Notes: generated by a model not told the origin, from the sequence alone. Counted from the first letter of the stretch, positions 25,267 through 34,882 are shown. The stretch is DNA of 64,000 bases from Paenibacillus auburnensis (GCF_927798115.1 NZ_CAKMMG010000011.1:1-64000); one strand, 5' to 3'. Made by a program: numbers and translations.

Positions 25267-26847
25267 TTGAAGATGAAGCATACCAAAAGTAAGACTGCAC
25301 TGCTTCTAACAATGCTGATTGTTTCGTCGTTAGCGGCGACGGCCTGCGGCAATTCAAATGAGGCAAACAGCTCCAACAAGGCCGCTCCGGACGCCTCCGG
25401 AACAGCAAGCGCCGCACCGGACGCTTCAGCGGACTCAGGCACCGGTAACGCGTCCACAGATGTGTCAAAGTTGAAGCCTTATAAGCTAAAGTTGGTTTAC
25501 GAAGGCGCACCGCAGGCGGACGAAGCTCTTGTCGAGGAAGCGCTGAACAAGATCTTAACCGAGAAAATCAATGCGACGATCGATATTGCACCGATCGACT
25601 GGGGGGCATGGGACGATAAGATTAACCTCATGATCGCTTCACGAGAACCCGTAGACATTCTGTTTACAGCCTCATGGAATGGTTATGCGAAGAATGTGGC
25701 CAAGGGCGTTTACATGGACCTCGGCCCTCTGCTTGATCAATATGGCCAGGGAATCAAGGACAGCCTGGATCCTGCCTTCTTAAGCGGCTCCAAAATCGGG
25801 GGTAAAAACTACGCAGTCCCAACGAATAAAGAGCTGGCATCGTCAGGGGGTATCGTGTACCGGAAGGACATTGCCGATGAGCTTGGGATCGATATGAGCA
25901 AGGTCCAGAAGATCGAAGATCTCGATGCCGTCTATAAGATCGTCAAAGAGAAGAAGCCAAATATGTACCCGCTGTACACAACAGGCGGAACATTCTCCTC
26001 ACACTCCTTTGTGGAGCTGGATTATCTGGGGGATACGACGATACCTGGCGCTATTGATAAAAATGGTACGGATGCCAAAGTCAAACCGGCCGAAGAGTTT
26101 CCGCAGTACTTAAACGCGTTGAAAGTAACCCGGGATTATTTCCTGAAGGGCTATATTAACAAAGATGCAGCCACCTCCCAAACCTCATCCCTTGATGCTT
26201 ACAAGACCGGTAACGTGTTCTCTACCGTAGAACCGCTCAAGCCGGGCAAGGCAGAGGAAATTGCATCCGCGACAGCGCTTGACGGCAAGCTTGCCCAAAT
26301 TACGCTGACAGGCAAAACGGTCGCCACATCGGAGACTACCGGCGCCATGCTGGCCATCTCTACGACGTCCAAAGACCCGGAACGCGCCATGATGCTGATT
26401 AATCTGCTGCACACGGATCAAGAAATTATTAACCTGCTGAACTTCGGCATTGAAGGTACACACTATACGCGCAGCGGCAATGTCATGACCCAGACGGAGA
26501 AATCCGGACAGTACGCGCCGGGCGTCGCTTGGGAGCTGGGGAACCAATTCCTGAACTATGTGTGGAGCTCGGAAGCGCCGGACAAATGGGAGCAGTTCAA
26601 GAAGTTCAACGAAGGCGCCAAATCATCGCCGGCACTCGGTTTTACCTTTGACAGCGAGCCGGTCAAATCGGAGGTCGGAGCGCTCGCCAACGTATTAAGA
26701 GAATACCAGAAGGCGCTTGAGACCGGCTCGGTTGATCTGGACGAAATGCTGCCCAAATTTATCGCCGCCCAAAAATCGGCTGGCCTCGACAAAGTCATTG
26801 CCGAGAAGCAAAAGCAGCTTGACGAATTTCTTGCCAGTCAGAAATAA
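25267..26847 (+). CDS. Extracellular sugar-binding lipoprotein (LipO-like, module A)
   Basis: 526-residue lipoprotein with lipobox ATAC (C27) followed by a flexible Ala/Ser/Asp/Gly linker and a two-lobe binding domain of the LipO/DUF3502-associated type, with IDIAPIDWGAWDDKINLMIAS near residue 100. It is the expected ligand receptor for the permeases immediately upstream. The start may be TTG at 25267 or ATG at 25273; the GGGGGG ribosome site is 5 or 11 nt away. A terminator closes the unit. Confidence 0.92.
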   Translation: MKMKHTKSKTALLLTMLIVSSLAATACGNSNEANSSNKAAPDASGTASAAPDASADSGTGNASTDVSKLKPYKLKLVYEGAPQADEALVEEALNKILTEKINATIDIAPIDWGAWDDKINLMIASREPVDILFTASWNGYAKNVAKGVYMDLGPLLDQYGQGIKDSLDPAFLSGSKIGGKNYAVPTNKELASSGGIVYRKDIADELGIDMSKVQKIEDLDAVYKIVKEKKPNMYPLYTTGGTFSSHSFVELDYLGDTTIPGAIDKNGTDAKVKPAEEFPQYLNALKVTRDYFLKGYINKDAATSQTSSLDAYKTGNVFSTVEPLKPGKAEEIASATALDGKLAQITLTGKTVATSETTGAMLAISTTSKDPERAMMLINLLHTDQEIINLLNFGIEGTHYTRSGNVMTQTEKSGQYAPGVAWELGNQFLNYVWSSEAPDKWEQFKKFNEGAKSSPALGFTFDSEPVKSEVGALANVLREYQKALETGSVDLDEMLPKFIAAQKSAGLDKVIAEKQKQLDEFLASQK

Positions 26848-26871
26848 CGTTACAGGATAAGCATAATGGAG

Positions 26872-26906
26872 GTCCCGGGGATGCTTTTGATCACCGGGAC
26901 TTTTTT
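26872..26906 (+). terminator. Module A terminator
   Basis: GTCCCGG / CCGGGAC stem followed by TTTTTT, 25 bp after the binding-protein stop. Confidence 0.85.
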
Positions 26907-26955
26907 CGCGCAGGTGTCAGGGGGGATTCACTGGGTATTCGGGGGCAGCCGCAAG

Positions 26956-27843
26956 TTATAGATAGCACAAAATCGATTTTTCAATCCAATACATAAATTC
27001 AGTGCCCGGGTGGTCTTGTTCAAAGCCTTTCATTCTTAAATATAGGTCCATTCCATCCGAGACATCATGCCATAAATCGGTAAACACAAAATCATATTTC
27101 TCCTTGGCCATATGTTCTTGTGCGTATTCGAACGCATCTGACTGGATTATTGTTATTTTTTTACTGTTTTTAAATTGAGGCAAAATATATTGCTTAAATA
27201 ATTGAATAACATTTTCATTATTTTCAACAACCGTAACACGTTCAACCTGATTTTTTTCGGAGATCATATAGGCATAATAGCCAAGTCCCAGTCCAAACGT
27301 CAGTACATTCCCAAATGCTTTAGCGACAGGGTCTTTCATGGTTTCAATTTCATTCGGTGTGATGGTCATCCATATTCTATTGTTCTCTAAAACGGCCGGA
27401 AACATAAAATCCGCTTCAAAGAAACCAATCTGCGGGATCTGTCTGCCTTCCTGGGTGGTGATGATGTCATTGCAGACAAAGCCCTCGTAGGGCTTGTATT
27501 GTTCATATTTGAGTTCACTATTGCCGATCCGGATTGCAGGTATTCTGATATTCTTAAAATAGGGATTGTTATAATATTCGTTGGGATCGAGTTGATGGAT
27601 CATTTTGGTAAAATAGTTGTTGAACAGATCCTTATCCTCAGGCTTATCAACAATATCCAACCCTAAAGCGGCTGCGAATACAACGCTAAAAGCATACTCC
27701 GCAGAGACCCCATAGTTAACAATCTCCTCAATGTCCTCTTTGCTGATGAAATCCGATGTATGGTTTAGATAAAGGCTTAATAAAGCGAAAAGCCGGTGGT
27801 CCTCTTCTGTAATGTTGTCTGGTGTTACTTTATTACGTTCCAT
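26956..27843 (-). CDS. SAM-dependent methyltransferase-like protein, function unknown
   Basis: 295-residue soluble protein. The C-terminal half (about 165-270) is a Rossmann-type fold like class I methyltransferases and spermidine synthases: the SAM-binding glycine loop LTFGLGLGYYAY, the acidic strand VTVVENNENV, then IIQSDAFEYA and YDFVFTDLWHD. The N-terminal ~150 residues are mostly helical and unrecognised. It is single-gene and opposite in strand to both flanking carbohydrate modules, with AGGAG before its ATG. It could act on a small molecule or polyamine; the substrate cannot be inferred. Confidence 0.75.
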   Translation of the reverse strand: MERNKVTPDNITEEDHRLFALLSLYLNHTSDFISKEDIEEIVNYGVSAEYAFSVVFAAALGLDIVDKPEDKDLFNNYFTKMIHQLDPNEYYNNPYFKNIRIPAIRIGNSELKYEQYKPYEGFVCNDIITTQEGRQIPQIGFFEADFMFPAVLENNRIWMTITPNEIETMKDPVAKAFGNVLTFGLGLGYYAYMISEKNQVERVTVVENNENVIQLFKQYILPQFKNSKKITIIQSDAFEYAQEHMAKEKYDFVFTDLWHDVSDGMDLYLRMKGFEQDHPGTEFMYWIEKSILCYL

Positions 27844-27866
27844 ATTCGCTCCTGTTGATATGCAAA

Positions 27867-28067
27867 TTTTTTATTGCCGTTAATGTTAATATAACATACG
27901 CTTGTCAAGAACCAGCATATACAGAGGATGCGTGCAATGGCTTTATTTTTGGGACAGGGTCCGGTCAGCCACCCGCAATTGACAGTCCTCCGGCCTATAC
28001 CTATAATGTAAATCAGATTATGAAAGCTATTTCATTTCTGGCTGGAAGTTATGTCTCTGTGAGCTGA
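27867..28067 (+). pseudogene. Possible 3' remnant of a decayed gene
   Basis: An open frame ending SFLAGSYVSVS stops at 28067, exactly where an intrinsic terminator begins. No ribosome site or start lies in a sensible place, and the frame runs back into the start of the opposite-strand methyltransferase gene. A real gene end plus terminator without a gene body suggests a deleted gene. I do not recognise the protein fragment, and chance is possible. Confidence 0.3.
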
Positions 28068-28104
28068 AACCCACTTGAACAAGCGGGTTTCATTTTGTTT
28101 TTTT
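28065..28104 (+). terminator. Orphan terminator before module B
   Basis: TGAAACCCACTT / AAGCGGGTTTCA stem (one mismatch), GAAC loop, then TTTTGTTTTTTT. There is no intact plus-strand gene upstream for it to serve. Confidence 0.8.
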
Positions 28105-28135
28105 AGCGTATTTTCGTTCCCAAAAAGGAGAAGTC

Positions 28136-29677
28136 ATGGACACAACGTTCTGTAAAATATTAGTGGTAGACGATGAGATGCTGGTGCGGCAGGGGATTAT
28201 CCATCTGCTGGACTGGGAAGGGGAAGGGTTTCAGATTGCGGGTGAAGCCTCCAACGGAAGAGAAGCTCTGGAACTAATTGAAATACAGCGGCCGCATATC
28301 ATCCTGACAGATATCGTTATGCCCGTCATGGACGGGGAGGAGCTGATCCGGATCGTCAAGGGGATGTATCCGGAAATTGAAGTGATCGTGCTCAGCAGCT
28401 TCAGTGAGTTCGAATATGTGCGTTCGACCTTCCAGAGCGGAGTCGCCGATTATATTCTGAAGCCTAAGCTGGAGGCGGCTTCCCTGCTGGCCGTTCTGAA
28501 AAAAACCGCGCAGCGGATTCCGCAGCTTCAGCACGTTGACTGGAGAAGCAACAAGCGGCAGTCTGCGGACTATATACTGGACAAGCTGGTTAGCGGCTAT
28601 CCGGTCGAGTATGAGGCAGAAGCGCTGCAGGCGATGTTTCCTTTTCCGGAGTTTGTGCTGCTGCTTGCGGATACAGGGGACGATCACGCCGCCATTAGCC
28701 GCAAGGAAGAGTGGCTGGAGAGCAGCATCCGTTCCCTGCTGCAGAGCGGCGGCAGCCGGGTGGCCTTCCGTCGACTGTCTCCGCTGGAGGGGCATGTCCG
28801 TTTCCTGTTTAACCTGGCCGTGGAGGAGCGGGAGGCACTGATGCAGCTGGCAGAGCAGATATTTGCAGCCGGCATCCGGACGGGGATGTTCCTGAATCTG
28901 GCGGTCAGCCGGACCTTTACGGAGCTGGAGGCGCTGCATACCATCTATGCGGATGAGCTGCTGCAGCTGCTGGACCGCAGGTTTTTCCTGCCGGAACGCT
29001 GTCTGCTGGTGGATCATGGCGGAGAGGTTCAGCCGGGACCGGTCTTTGACCAGGAGGTCTTCGCTGCAGAGCTGAACCGGCAGGAGTTCGATCAGGCTTT
29101 TACCCGGCTCAGTGCCTATGTATCCTCGATGTCCGGCCGCCGCGATATGGGAGTATCCGAATTTAAGTCCCTCCTGTGCCACAGCATTTTCCAGATCATC
29201 GGCATGCTGCTGCAATTCCATTATGAGGCCCGTGCCCTGGATGACAGTAAATATGAGTACTTCCGCTCTATCCATGAAGCCCGGCATATCCGGGAGACGG
29301 AAGAGCGGTTGCTGCAGTTTCTGCAGGATGCGACCGAATGTGTTACGAAGAACCGTGGCGGTACACCGGCGATGCAAAAGATTCTCCTGTATATCGATGA
29401 GCATTATTCACGCCAGCTTACGCTGACGGAAGTCGCCCGGGAATTTCATTTTAACCCGTCTTATTTGTCGAATTATTTTACCCTGCACAATAAGGAAGGC
29501 TTCAACGAATATTTAAACCGGGTGCGGATCGGAAAAGCCTGCCTGCTGCTGAAAGAGAGCCCGAGCCTGTCGATTGCCGAGATCAGCAGTCTTGTAGGAT
29601 ATTCAGACCACAGCTATTTCACCAGAGTATTCCGCAAGCTGATGGGGATTTCGCCCAGCCAATACCGGAAGGGATAA
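28136..29677 (+). CDS. AraC-type response regulator (YesN family, module B)
   Basis: 513-residue regulator. The receiver domain has LVVDDE, D59 in LTDIVMP and Lys in ILKPK. A variable middle precedes a C-terminal AraC DNA-binding domain (about 405-513) with LTEVAREFHFNPSYLSNYF and SSLVGYSDHSYFTRVFRKLMGISPSQYR. The ATG follows AAAAAGGAGAAGTC. It precedes its kinase by 24 bp, the reverse of the kinase-regulator order in module A. Likely activator of the binding-protein, permease and beta-galactosidase genes downstream. Confidence 0.93.
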   Translation: MDTTFCKILVVDDEMLVRQGIIHLLDWEGEGFQIAGEASNGREALELIEIQRPHIILTDIVMPVMDGEELIRIVKGMYPEIEVIVLSSFSEFEYVRSTFQSGVADYILKPKLEAASLLAVLKKTAQRIPQLQHVDWRSNKRQSADYILDKLVSGYPVEYEAEALQAMFPFPEFVLLLADTGDDHAAISRKEEWLESSIRSLLQSGGSRVAFRRLSPLEGHVRFLFNLAVEEREALMQLAEQIFAAGIRTGMFLNLAVSRTFTELEALHTIYADELLQLLDRRFFLPERCLLVDHGGEVQPGPVFDQEVFAAELNRQEFDQAFTRLSAYVSSMSGRRDMGVSEFKSLLCHSIFQIIGMLLQFHYEARALDDSKYEYFRSIHEARHIRETEERLLQFLQDATECVTKNRGGTPAMQKILLYIDEHYSRQLTLTEVAREFHFNPSYLSNYFTLHNKEGFNEYLNRVRIGKACLLLKESPSLSIAEISSLVGYSDHSYFTRVFRKLMGISPSQYRKG

Positions 29678-29701
29678 TGCAGGAGTTGGAAGGAGCCCGA
29701 A

Positions 29702-31468
29702 ATGGGATTAATGGAAAATTGGCTCAGAAAGCTTAGGGACCAGAGTCTGTTCAGCAAAATTTTCGTCGTCATGGTCATCAGCATCGTGCTCGTTACAGTG
29801 CTGATTACCACGGTAACGGCGCAAATGTCGCAAAGGCTGTTTGTACAGACGTTCAGTATTACCAATTCAAAAATCATCGACCAGATTAAAAGTGCACTGG
29901 ATAACTCACATTATACTACCGTGAATACAGCGATAAATGTCGGGCAGAGCGGCGTCATCCGCAGCTTCATGACCGAGAAGGACGGCAGCTCGCTGGCTAA
30001 CTTCCGGCGGTACTACAGCATGCGCGACCAGATGGACCGTATTCAGTCCGGTATCGGGGCCGCTAATATCGGCCTATCCATACTTGGGGGGAACGGCAGA
30101 AGCTATACCAGCGATGTGACCTACTGGTCCGGCTCTTCCGAGCAGCTAAGGAATAATCCGATTACAGCGGCTGCACAGGAGCAGGGCGGAAAGCTATTTT
30201 ACAGCTTTATGGACGCAAGCCCGCTGAATTCAGAGAGCCGTTATCTTGTTGCCGCCAAGGCGCTGACTGCACCGGGACTTACCAAGCCGTATGGTACGCT
30301 GTACATGTTCACGCGTGAGAGTGATTTCCGCAAGAGCTACGCCAGCTTTACGAGTAAGGGTAATGATGTCATGTTTCTGGATACAGCGGGACGGATTGTG
30401 TCGAGCAACCGGACGGAGCAGGTCGGCAGCCTGTCTCCCGAGCTCCTGAACAGCGCGAAGCAGATTGCCGAATCGGGGCTTGCCAGCCAGGAGCTGACAC
30501 TCGGCGGGCGGGAAGTCATTGTGCTGGCTGATTATCTGCCGTCCTATAACTTTTATATTGTGAATCTGATTGATAAAAATGAGACAATCGGTACGCTGTT
30601 TGATAAAAAGATGCTATTTCTGATCGGCGGGGCAATTGCAGCGGTTGCGCTGCTCCTGATCTATTTTCTGACCAAACGGCTGACGAAGTCCCTGCGTACG
30701 CTGGTCAAAAAAATGTCCAATGTGACCAAAAAGAATTTCCATAACTATATGGCTGTCACCGGCAGCTATGAAACAAGACAGCTGAGTACAGCGTTCAACT
30801 ACATGCTCAGGGAGCTGAATGATTATGTTGCCCAGCTGGTAGAGACGCAGAAGGAGCAGCGCAATGCGGAACTGGCCGCTCTGCAGCAGCAGATCAATCC
30901 CCATTTTCTGTACAATACACTGGCATCGGTCAATATCCTGGTGCAGCGGGGCAGCAAGGAGCAGGCGACAGAGACGATTCATGCCCTGATTTCGCTGCTG
31001 CAGAATACGATCAGCAATGTTAAAGAAACGATTACAGTAGAGGACGAGCTGATCAACCTGAAGCATTATGTATTTATCACCCAGGTGCGTAACGGCAACC
31101 GGATCAAGGTGGAGACTTTTGTCTCGCCGGACTGCATGAGCGCCAAGGTACCCAAGCTGATTCTGCAGCCTTTTATTGAAAATGCCTTCTTTCACGCCTT
31201 CAATATCAAAAGCTCGGGCTATATCTATGTCACCATCATGAAGGACAGGGATATACTGCACTGCGAGGTGGTGGATACGGGTGATGGTATGGATCTGGAC
31301 AACAAAGAGACCATCCCGGCCTCCACAAGCAGCCGCCAGCTGTTCAGCGGCATCGGCATCCGCAATGTCCATGACCGCCTGCTGCTGCTGTACGGGGAAC
31401 CGTATGGCGTATCCATCACAAGCACCCCGGGGCAAGGGACAAAGGTCTCTATCAGAATACCGTGCTAA
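29702..31468 (+). CDS. YesM-type sensor histidine kinase (module B)
   Basis: 588-residue kinase: transmembrane helix at about 20-42, extracellular sensor of about 260 residues, second helix at about 303-322 (MLFLIGGAIAAVALLLIYFL), HAMP linker, QQINPHFLYN with phospho-acceptor H401, and HATPase N-box QPFIENAFFHAF and G-box VVDTGDGMD. The ATG has GGAGTTGGAAGGAG upstream. Its partner is the regulator immediately before it. Confidence 0.93.
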   Translation: MGLMENWLRKLRDQSLFSKIFVVMVISIVLVTVLITTVTAQMSQRLFVQTFSITNSKIIDQIKSALDNSHYTTVNTAINVGQSGVIRSFMTEKDGSSLANFRRYYSMRDQMDRIQSGIGAANIGLSILGGNGRSYTSDVTYWSGSSEQLRNNPITAAAQEQGGKLFYSFMDASPLNSESRYLVAAKALTAPGLTKPYGTLYMFTRESDFRKSYASFTSKGNDVMFLDTAGRIVSSNRTEQVGSLSPELLNSAKQIAESGLASQELTLGGREVIVLADYLPSYNFYIVNLIDKNETIGTLFDKKMLFLIGGAIAAVALLLIYFLTKRLTKSLRTLVKKMSNVTKKNFHNYMAVTGSYETRQLSTAFNYMLRELNDYVAQLVETQKEQRNAELAALQQQINPHFLYNTLASVNILVQRGSKEQATETIHALISLLQNTISNVKETITVEDELINLKHYVFITQVRNGNRIKVETFVSPDCMSAKVPKLILQPFIENAFFHAFNIKSSGYIYVTIMKDRDILHCEVVDTGDGMDLDNKETIPASTSSRQLFSGIGIRNVHDRLLLLYGEPYGVSITSTPGQGTKVSIRIPC

Positions 31469-31518
31469 GCAGCGCATTGAAAATTTGATTTTGCAGCATA
31501 ATATAACAGCTACGCCGC

Positions 31519-31534
31519 AAGCCGGCGCCGGCTT
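31519..31534. repeat. GC-rich 16-bp palindrome
   Basis: AAGCCGGCGCCGGCTT, a perfect palindrome 50 bp after the kinase stop with no T run behind it. It may stabilise or end the regulator-kinase transcript weakly. Further on, 31588-31623 is an 11-codon ORF with a good ribosome site (AAAGGGGA) and unknown relevance. Confidence 0.4.
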
Positions 31535-31692
31535 CTTGCATCTGCGGAGCCTGTTTCACCTAAAAAAAGTGCGAAAGGGGAAAAATAATGCTAATCTGTG
31601 GGCCGTGGAAGCGGATACAGTAGACAATATTATCACTATTTTAACTAAAATCATTTCTAACGAAATGAGCATCCGGGATGATATTCTTTAAA

Positions 31693-31706
31693 AGAAAGCA
31701 CTTTCA
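31693..31706 (+). promoter_or_regulatory. Degenerate cre-like site before module B transporter
   Basis: AGAAAGCACTTTCA matches the cre consensus at 12 of 14 positions (central CG is CA) and is a clean GAAAG-CA-CTTTC inverted repeat 25 bp before the binding-protein start. A possible promoter, TAGACA-N19-TAAAAT at 31621-31651, lies upstream but has a long spacer. Confidence 0.35.
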
Positions 31707-31731
31707 AATACATGTTAGGGGGATATACATC

Positions 31732-33039
31732 ATGAAGAAAAAAGCTACCGCGCTTCTGCTCGCCGGATTTATGCTGCTGACAGCATGCTCCAGCAACTCC
31801 AATACCAAAAACGAGGCCAATACCGGAACGGAAGGGAATGCAGCAGGCTCCCAGAAAATCACAGTGTGGGCATGGGACAAAAACTTCAACATCGCTGCAA
31901 TGAATCTGGCTAAGGATGCCTATGTGGCAAAAAATCCGGATGCGCAAATCGAAGTTGTTGAATATGCGCAGGATGATATTATCCAGAAGCTGAACACAGG
32001 ACTTAACTCCGGGTCCGCTTCCGGTCTGCCTAACATCGTTCTGATTGAAGATTACCGTGCACAGAGCTTCTTGCAAACGTATCCAGACGCTTTTCAGGAA
32101 CTGGGAGATGCCATTAAAACTTCTGACTTCGCCGAATACAAGCTCGGACCAACCAGCTTCAATGGCAAGCAATACGGCGTACCGTTTGACTCCGGCGTTG
32201 TAGGCCTCTATGTCCGCACAGATTATCTGCAGGAGGCAGGCTATACGGTTGACGATCTTCAGGATATCGACTGGCAGCAGTACATTGAAATCGGTAAAGC
32301 TGTTAAAGCCAAAACAGGCAAAGACATGCTGACCCAGGACCCTAACGATCTGGGGCTGATCCGCATGATGATCCAGTCCGCAGGCTCCTGGTATCTGAAA
32401 GAAGACGGTACAACACCTGACCTGAAAGACAACGCGGTTCTGAAAGAAGCATTCGAAAGCTACAAAGAGCTGATGAATGCCGATATCGTTAAAGTCAACT
32501 CCGACTGGAGCTCGTTCCTTGCCGGCTTCAACAGCGGTGACGTTGCCTCCGTTCCTACCGGTAACTGGATTACACCTTCGGTGAAAGCTTCTGCTGACCA
32601 GTCCGGCAAATGGGCGGTAGTACCTTTCCCTAAACTCAAAAATGCAGCAAACTCTGTACATGCATCGAACCTCGGCGGCAGCTCCTGGTATGTGCTTAAC
32701 AATGACGGCAAAGAAGCAGCTGTCAAATTCCTGGGTGCAACACTCGGCTCCGACGTTGCTCTGTACCAGAAGCTTGTAACTGATGTAGGCGTTGTAGGAA
32801 CATACAAACCTGCTGCTGAAGGCGAAGCTTACGGTGCTGCTGATGAATTCTTCGGCGGACAAAAGGTTATCGCTGACTTCGCCAAATGGACAGCTGAAAT
32901 CCCGAACGTAAACTACGGCCTGCACACTTATGCCATTGAGGATATCCTCAAGGTTGAAATGCAGAACTTCCTGAACGGCACGGAGCTGGACAAAGCGCTT
33001 AGCGATGCACAGTCCCAGGCTGAGTCCCAAATCCAGTAA
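31732..33039 (+). CDS. Sugar-binding lipoprotein, family 1 (module B)
   Basis: 435-residue lipoprotein receptor of a CUT1 importer: signal peptide with lipobox LLTAC (C19), an Asn/Ser linker, then a MalE-like bilobal domain starting ITVWAWDKNFN. The ATG at 31732 follows AGGGGGA; the longer in-frame ORF from 31678 lacks a ribosome site and would hide the signal peptide. Followed by a stable hairpin and two permease genes. Position next to GH2 beta-galactosidase suggests galactosides as ligands. Confidence 0.93.
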   Translation: MKKKATALLLAGFMLLTACSSNSNTKNEANTGTEGNAAGSQKITVWAWDKNFNIAAMNLAKDAYVAKNPDAQIEVVEYAQDDIIQKLNTGLNSGSASGLPNIVLIEDYRAQSFLQTYPDAFQELGDAIKTSDFAEYKLGPTSFNGKQYGVPFDSGVVGLYVRTDYLQEAGYTVDDLQDIDWQQYIEIGKAVKAKTGKDMLTQDPNDLGLIRMMIQSAGSWYLKEDGTTPDLKDNAVLKEAFESYKELMNADIVKVNSDWSSFLAGFNSGDVASVPTGNWITPSVKASADQSGKWAVVPFPKLKNAANSVHASNLGGSSWYVLNNDGKEAAVKFLGATLGSDVALYQKLVTDVGVVGTYKPAAEGEAYGAADEFFGGQKVIADFAKWTAEIPNVNYGLHTYAIEDILKVEMQNFLNGTELDKALSDAQSQAESQIQ

Positions 33040-33060
33040 AAACTGTAGCACTTGATTGAT

Positions 33061-33108
33061 CCGCTGTCCTCCCAACCTGCCGTCTAGTGCCAGGACGGAG
33101 GACGGCGG
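33061..33108 (+). terminator. Intercistronic hairpin after the binding-protein gene
   Basis: Twelve-pair stem CCGCTGTCCTCC / GGAGGACGGCGG (one G-U) followed by ATTCTCCTTTT. Its place between a binding protein and its permeases suggests partial termination or 3' mRNA protection, giving more receptor than permease. Confidence 0.6.
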
Positions 33109-33158
33109 ATTCTCCTTTTAACAAGATTTACGCCTGCATAGAGAAAGGAATGAGAGCT

Positions 33159-34037
33159 GTGAACCATACCATACGCAACCGCGCTAAGCTTACCGGCTGG
33201 TTATTTATTGCCGGGGCCGTCCTCATGATCTGTCTGTTTTATTTCTATCCGATGATTCAGGCACTGCTGCTCTCGTTCAAAACGGGCGCAGGGGCTAATC
33301 TTCACTTCGACGGGTTAGCGAATTACAAGCGCCTGCTGAGTGATAAAACCTTTTTTACCGCCGTCAAGAATACCTTCTTATTCCTGATTGTGCAGGTGCC
33401 GGTTATGATCGTGTTTGCGATGATGATTTCGGTACTGCTGAATGACAGCAAGCTGCGCTTCAAAGGCTTTTTCCGTACTGCGATATTCTTACCTTGCGTA
33501 ACTTCACTTGTAGCCTACTCCGTTGTATTCAAATATCTGTTTGGAAATGACGGTCTGATCAACCTGGCTTTATTGAACATGCACATCCTGTCTGAACCGA
33601 TCCAGTGGATCTCCGATCCCTTCTGGGCGAAAGTTACCATTATTATCGCCATTACCTGGCGCTGGACGGGATACAATATGATCTTCTTCCTCTCCTCGCT
33701 GCAAAACATCGACAGTTCCATTTATGAAGCTGCACGGATTGACGGTGCTTCGGGCCCGAGACAATTTTTCTCGATTACCGTACCGCTGCTCAAACCGATC
33801 ATTCTCTTTACGTCGATTACCTCGACAATTGGTACCCTGCAGCTGTTCGATGAAATTATGAATATAACCAAGGGAGGTCCCGGCAACGCGACGCTCTCCA
33901 TTTCCCAATATATTTACAACCTTTCGTTCAAGTACACACCTGACTTCGGATATGCTGCTACGGTATCGTATTCCATCGTAATCATGATCATTGTATTGGC
34001 CTTCCTTCAAATCAAACTGGCAGGTGATGATAAATAA
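33159..34037 (+). CDS. MalF/UgpA-type sugar ABC permease (module B)
   Basis: 292-residue permease with six transmembrane helices and the EAA loop IYEAARIDGASGPRQFFSITV. I prefer the GTG at 33159, which has GAAAGGAATGAG upstream, to the ORF beginning at 33087, whose start lies inside the intercistronic hairpin. The stop overlaps the next start by one base (TAATG). Confidence 0.92.
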   Translation: MNHTIRNRAKLTGWLFIAGAVLMICLFYFYPMIQALLLSFKTGAGANLHFDGLANYKRLLSDKTFFTAVKNTFLFLIVQVPVMIVFAMMISVLLNDSKLRFKGFFRTAIFLPCVTSLVAYSVVFKYLFGNDGLINLALLNMHILSEPIQWISDPFWAKVTIIIAITWRWTGYNMIFFLSSLQNIDSSIYEAARIDGASGPRQFFSITVPLLKPIILFTSITSTIGTLQLFDEIMNITKGGPGNATLSISQYIYNLSFKYTPDFGYAATVSYSIVIMIIVLAFLQIKLAGDDK

Positions 34038-34861
34038 TGAGAACTTTACGCCGTGCCCCAATTTATGTTTTTCTGTCCATTGTAGCGTTTGTTTCGATTT
34101 TTCCGTTTCTATGGATGATTATCAGCGCCACCAATCTTTCCGTAGACGTAACCCAGGGAAGAATGTTACCCGGTACGCATCTGTTTGATAATATCCGGAA
34201 GCTGACAGAGTCCATCAACCTTGTACCTGCCCTGTGGAATACACTCAAAATTGCCCTGACAACAACAGTTCTGGCCCTGCTGGTTGCCTCCCTGGCCGGA
34301 TACGGATTTGAAATTTACCGCAGCAAAGCGAAAGATATGGTCTTCAATCTGTTATTGTTATCCATGATGATCCCTTTCGCCGCGCTGATGGTTCCGCTGT
34401 ATCAAATGTTCTCCAAACTGTCGGCTGCTGCTCCGCTTATCGGGGTTAACACAGTCGCTGCAGTTGTCCTGCCGACGTTCACTACGGCGTTCCTGATCTT
34501 CTTCTTCCGGCAGAGCTCGAAGATGTTCCCGCGGGAGCTGCTGGAGGCTGGACGGATCGACGGATTATCGGAGCTGGGCCTGTTCTTCAAAATTTATATT
34601 CCGACGATGAAGACTACCTACTCTGCTGCCGCAATCATCACGTTCATGTCCAGCTGGAATAACTACCTCTGGCCGCTGATCGTGCTGCAGACCCCGGAAA
34701 AACGGACCATTCCGCTGCTGATCTCGAACCTGGGCTCCAGCTACTCCCCGGATTTCGGCGTGATTATGGCTGCAGTTGTCATCTCTACACTTCCGACAGC
34801 AATTGTCTTCTTCCTGATGCAGAAGCAGTTCGTTGCCGGTATGGTGGGATCAGTGAAATAA
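34037..34861 (+). CDS. MalG/UgpE-type sugar ABC permease (module B)
   Basis: 274-residue partner permease with about six helices, EAA-type loop LLEAGRIDGLSELGLFFKIYI and C-terminal QKQFVAGMVGSVK. Translationally coupled to the preceding permease by a one-base overlap and 21 bp before the beta-galactosidase gene. No ATPase gene accompanies the pair. Confidence 0.93.
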   Translation: MRTLRRAPIYVFLSIVAFVSIFPFLWMIISATNLSVDVTQGRMLPGTHLFDNIRKLTESINLVPALWNTLKIALTTTVLALLVASLAGYGFEIYRSKAKDMVFNLLLLSMMIPFAALMVPLYQMFSKLSAAAPLIGVNTVAAVVLPTFTTAFLIFFFRQSSKMFPRELLEAGRIDGLSELGLFFKIYIPTMKTTYSAAAIITFMSSWNNYLWPLIVLQTPEKRTIPLLISNLGSSYSPDFGVIMAAVVISTLPTAIVFFLMQKQFVAGMVGSVK

Positions 34862-34882
34862 TTATATGTTCTGAAGGAGGAA

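Noticed and set aside
28274-29404. 376-codon minus-strand ORF opposite the module B regulator
   Set aside because: Antisense shadow of a GC-rich AraC-type regulator; Gln/Leu/Arg-rich with no domain.
31588-31623. 11-codon ORF with a good ribosome site before the module B transporter
   Set aside because: No link to an inducible resistance-type gene and no supporting structure; recorded only as a note.
31657-33075. 472-codon minus-strand ORF opposite the module B binding protein
   Set aside because: Mirror of a clear lipoprotein gene; Cys- and Phe-rich composition and no ribosome site or family signature.
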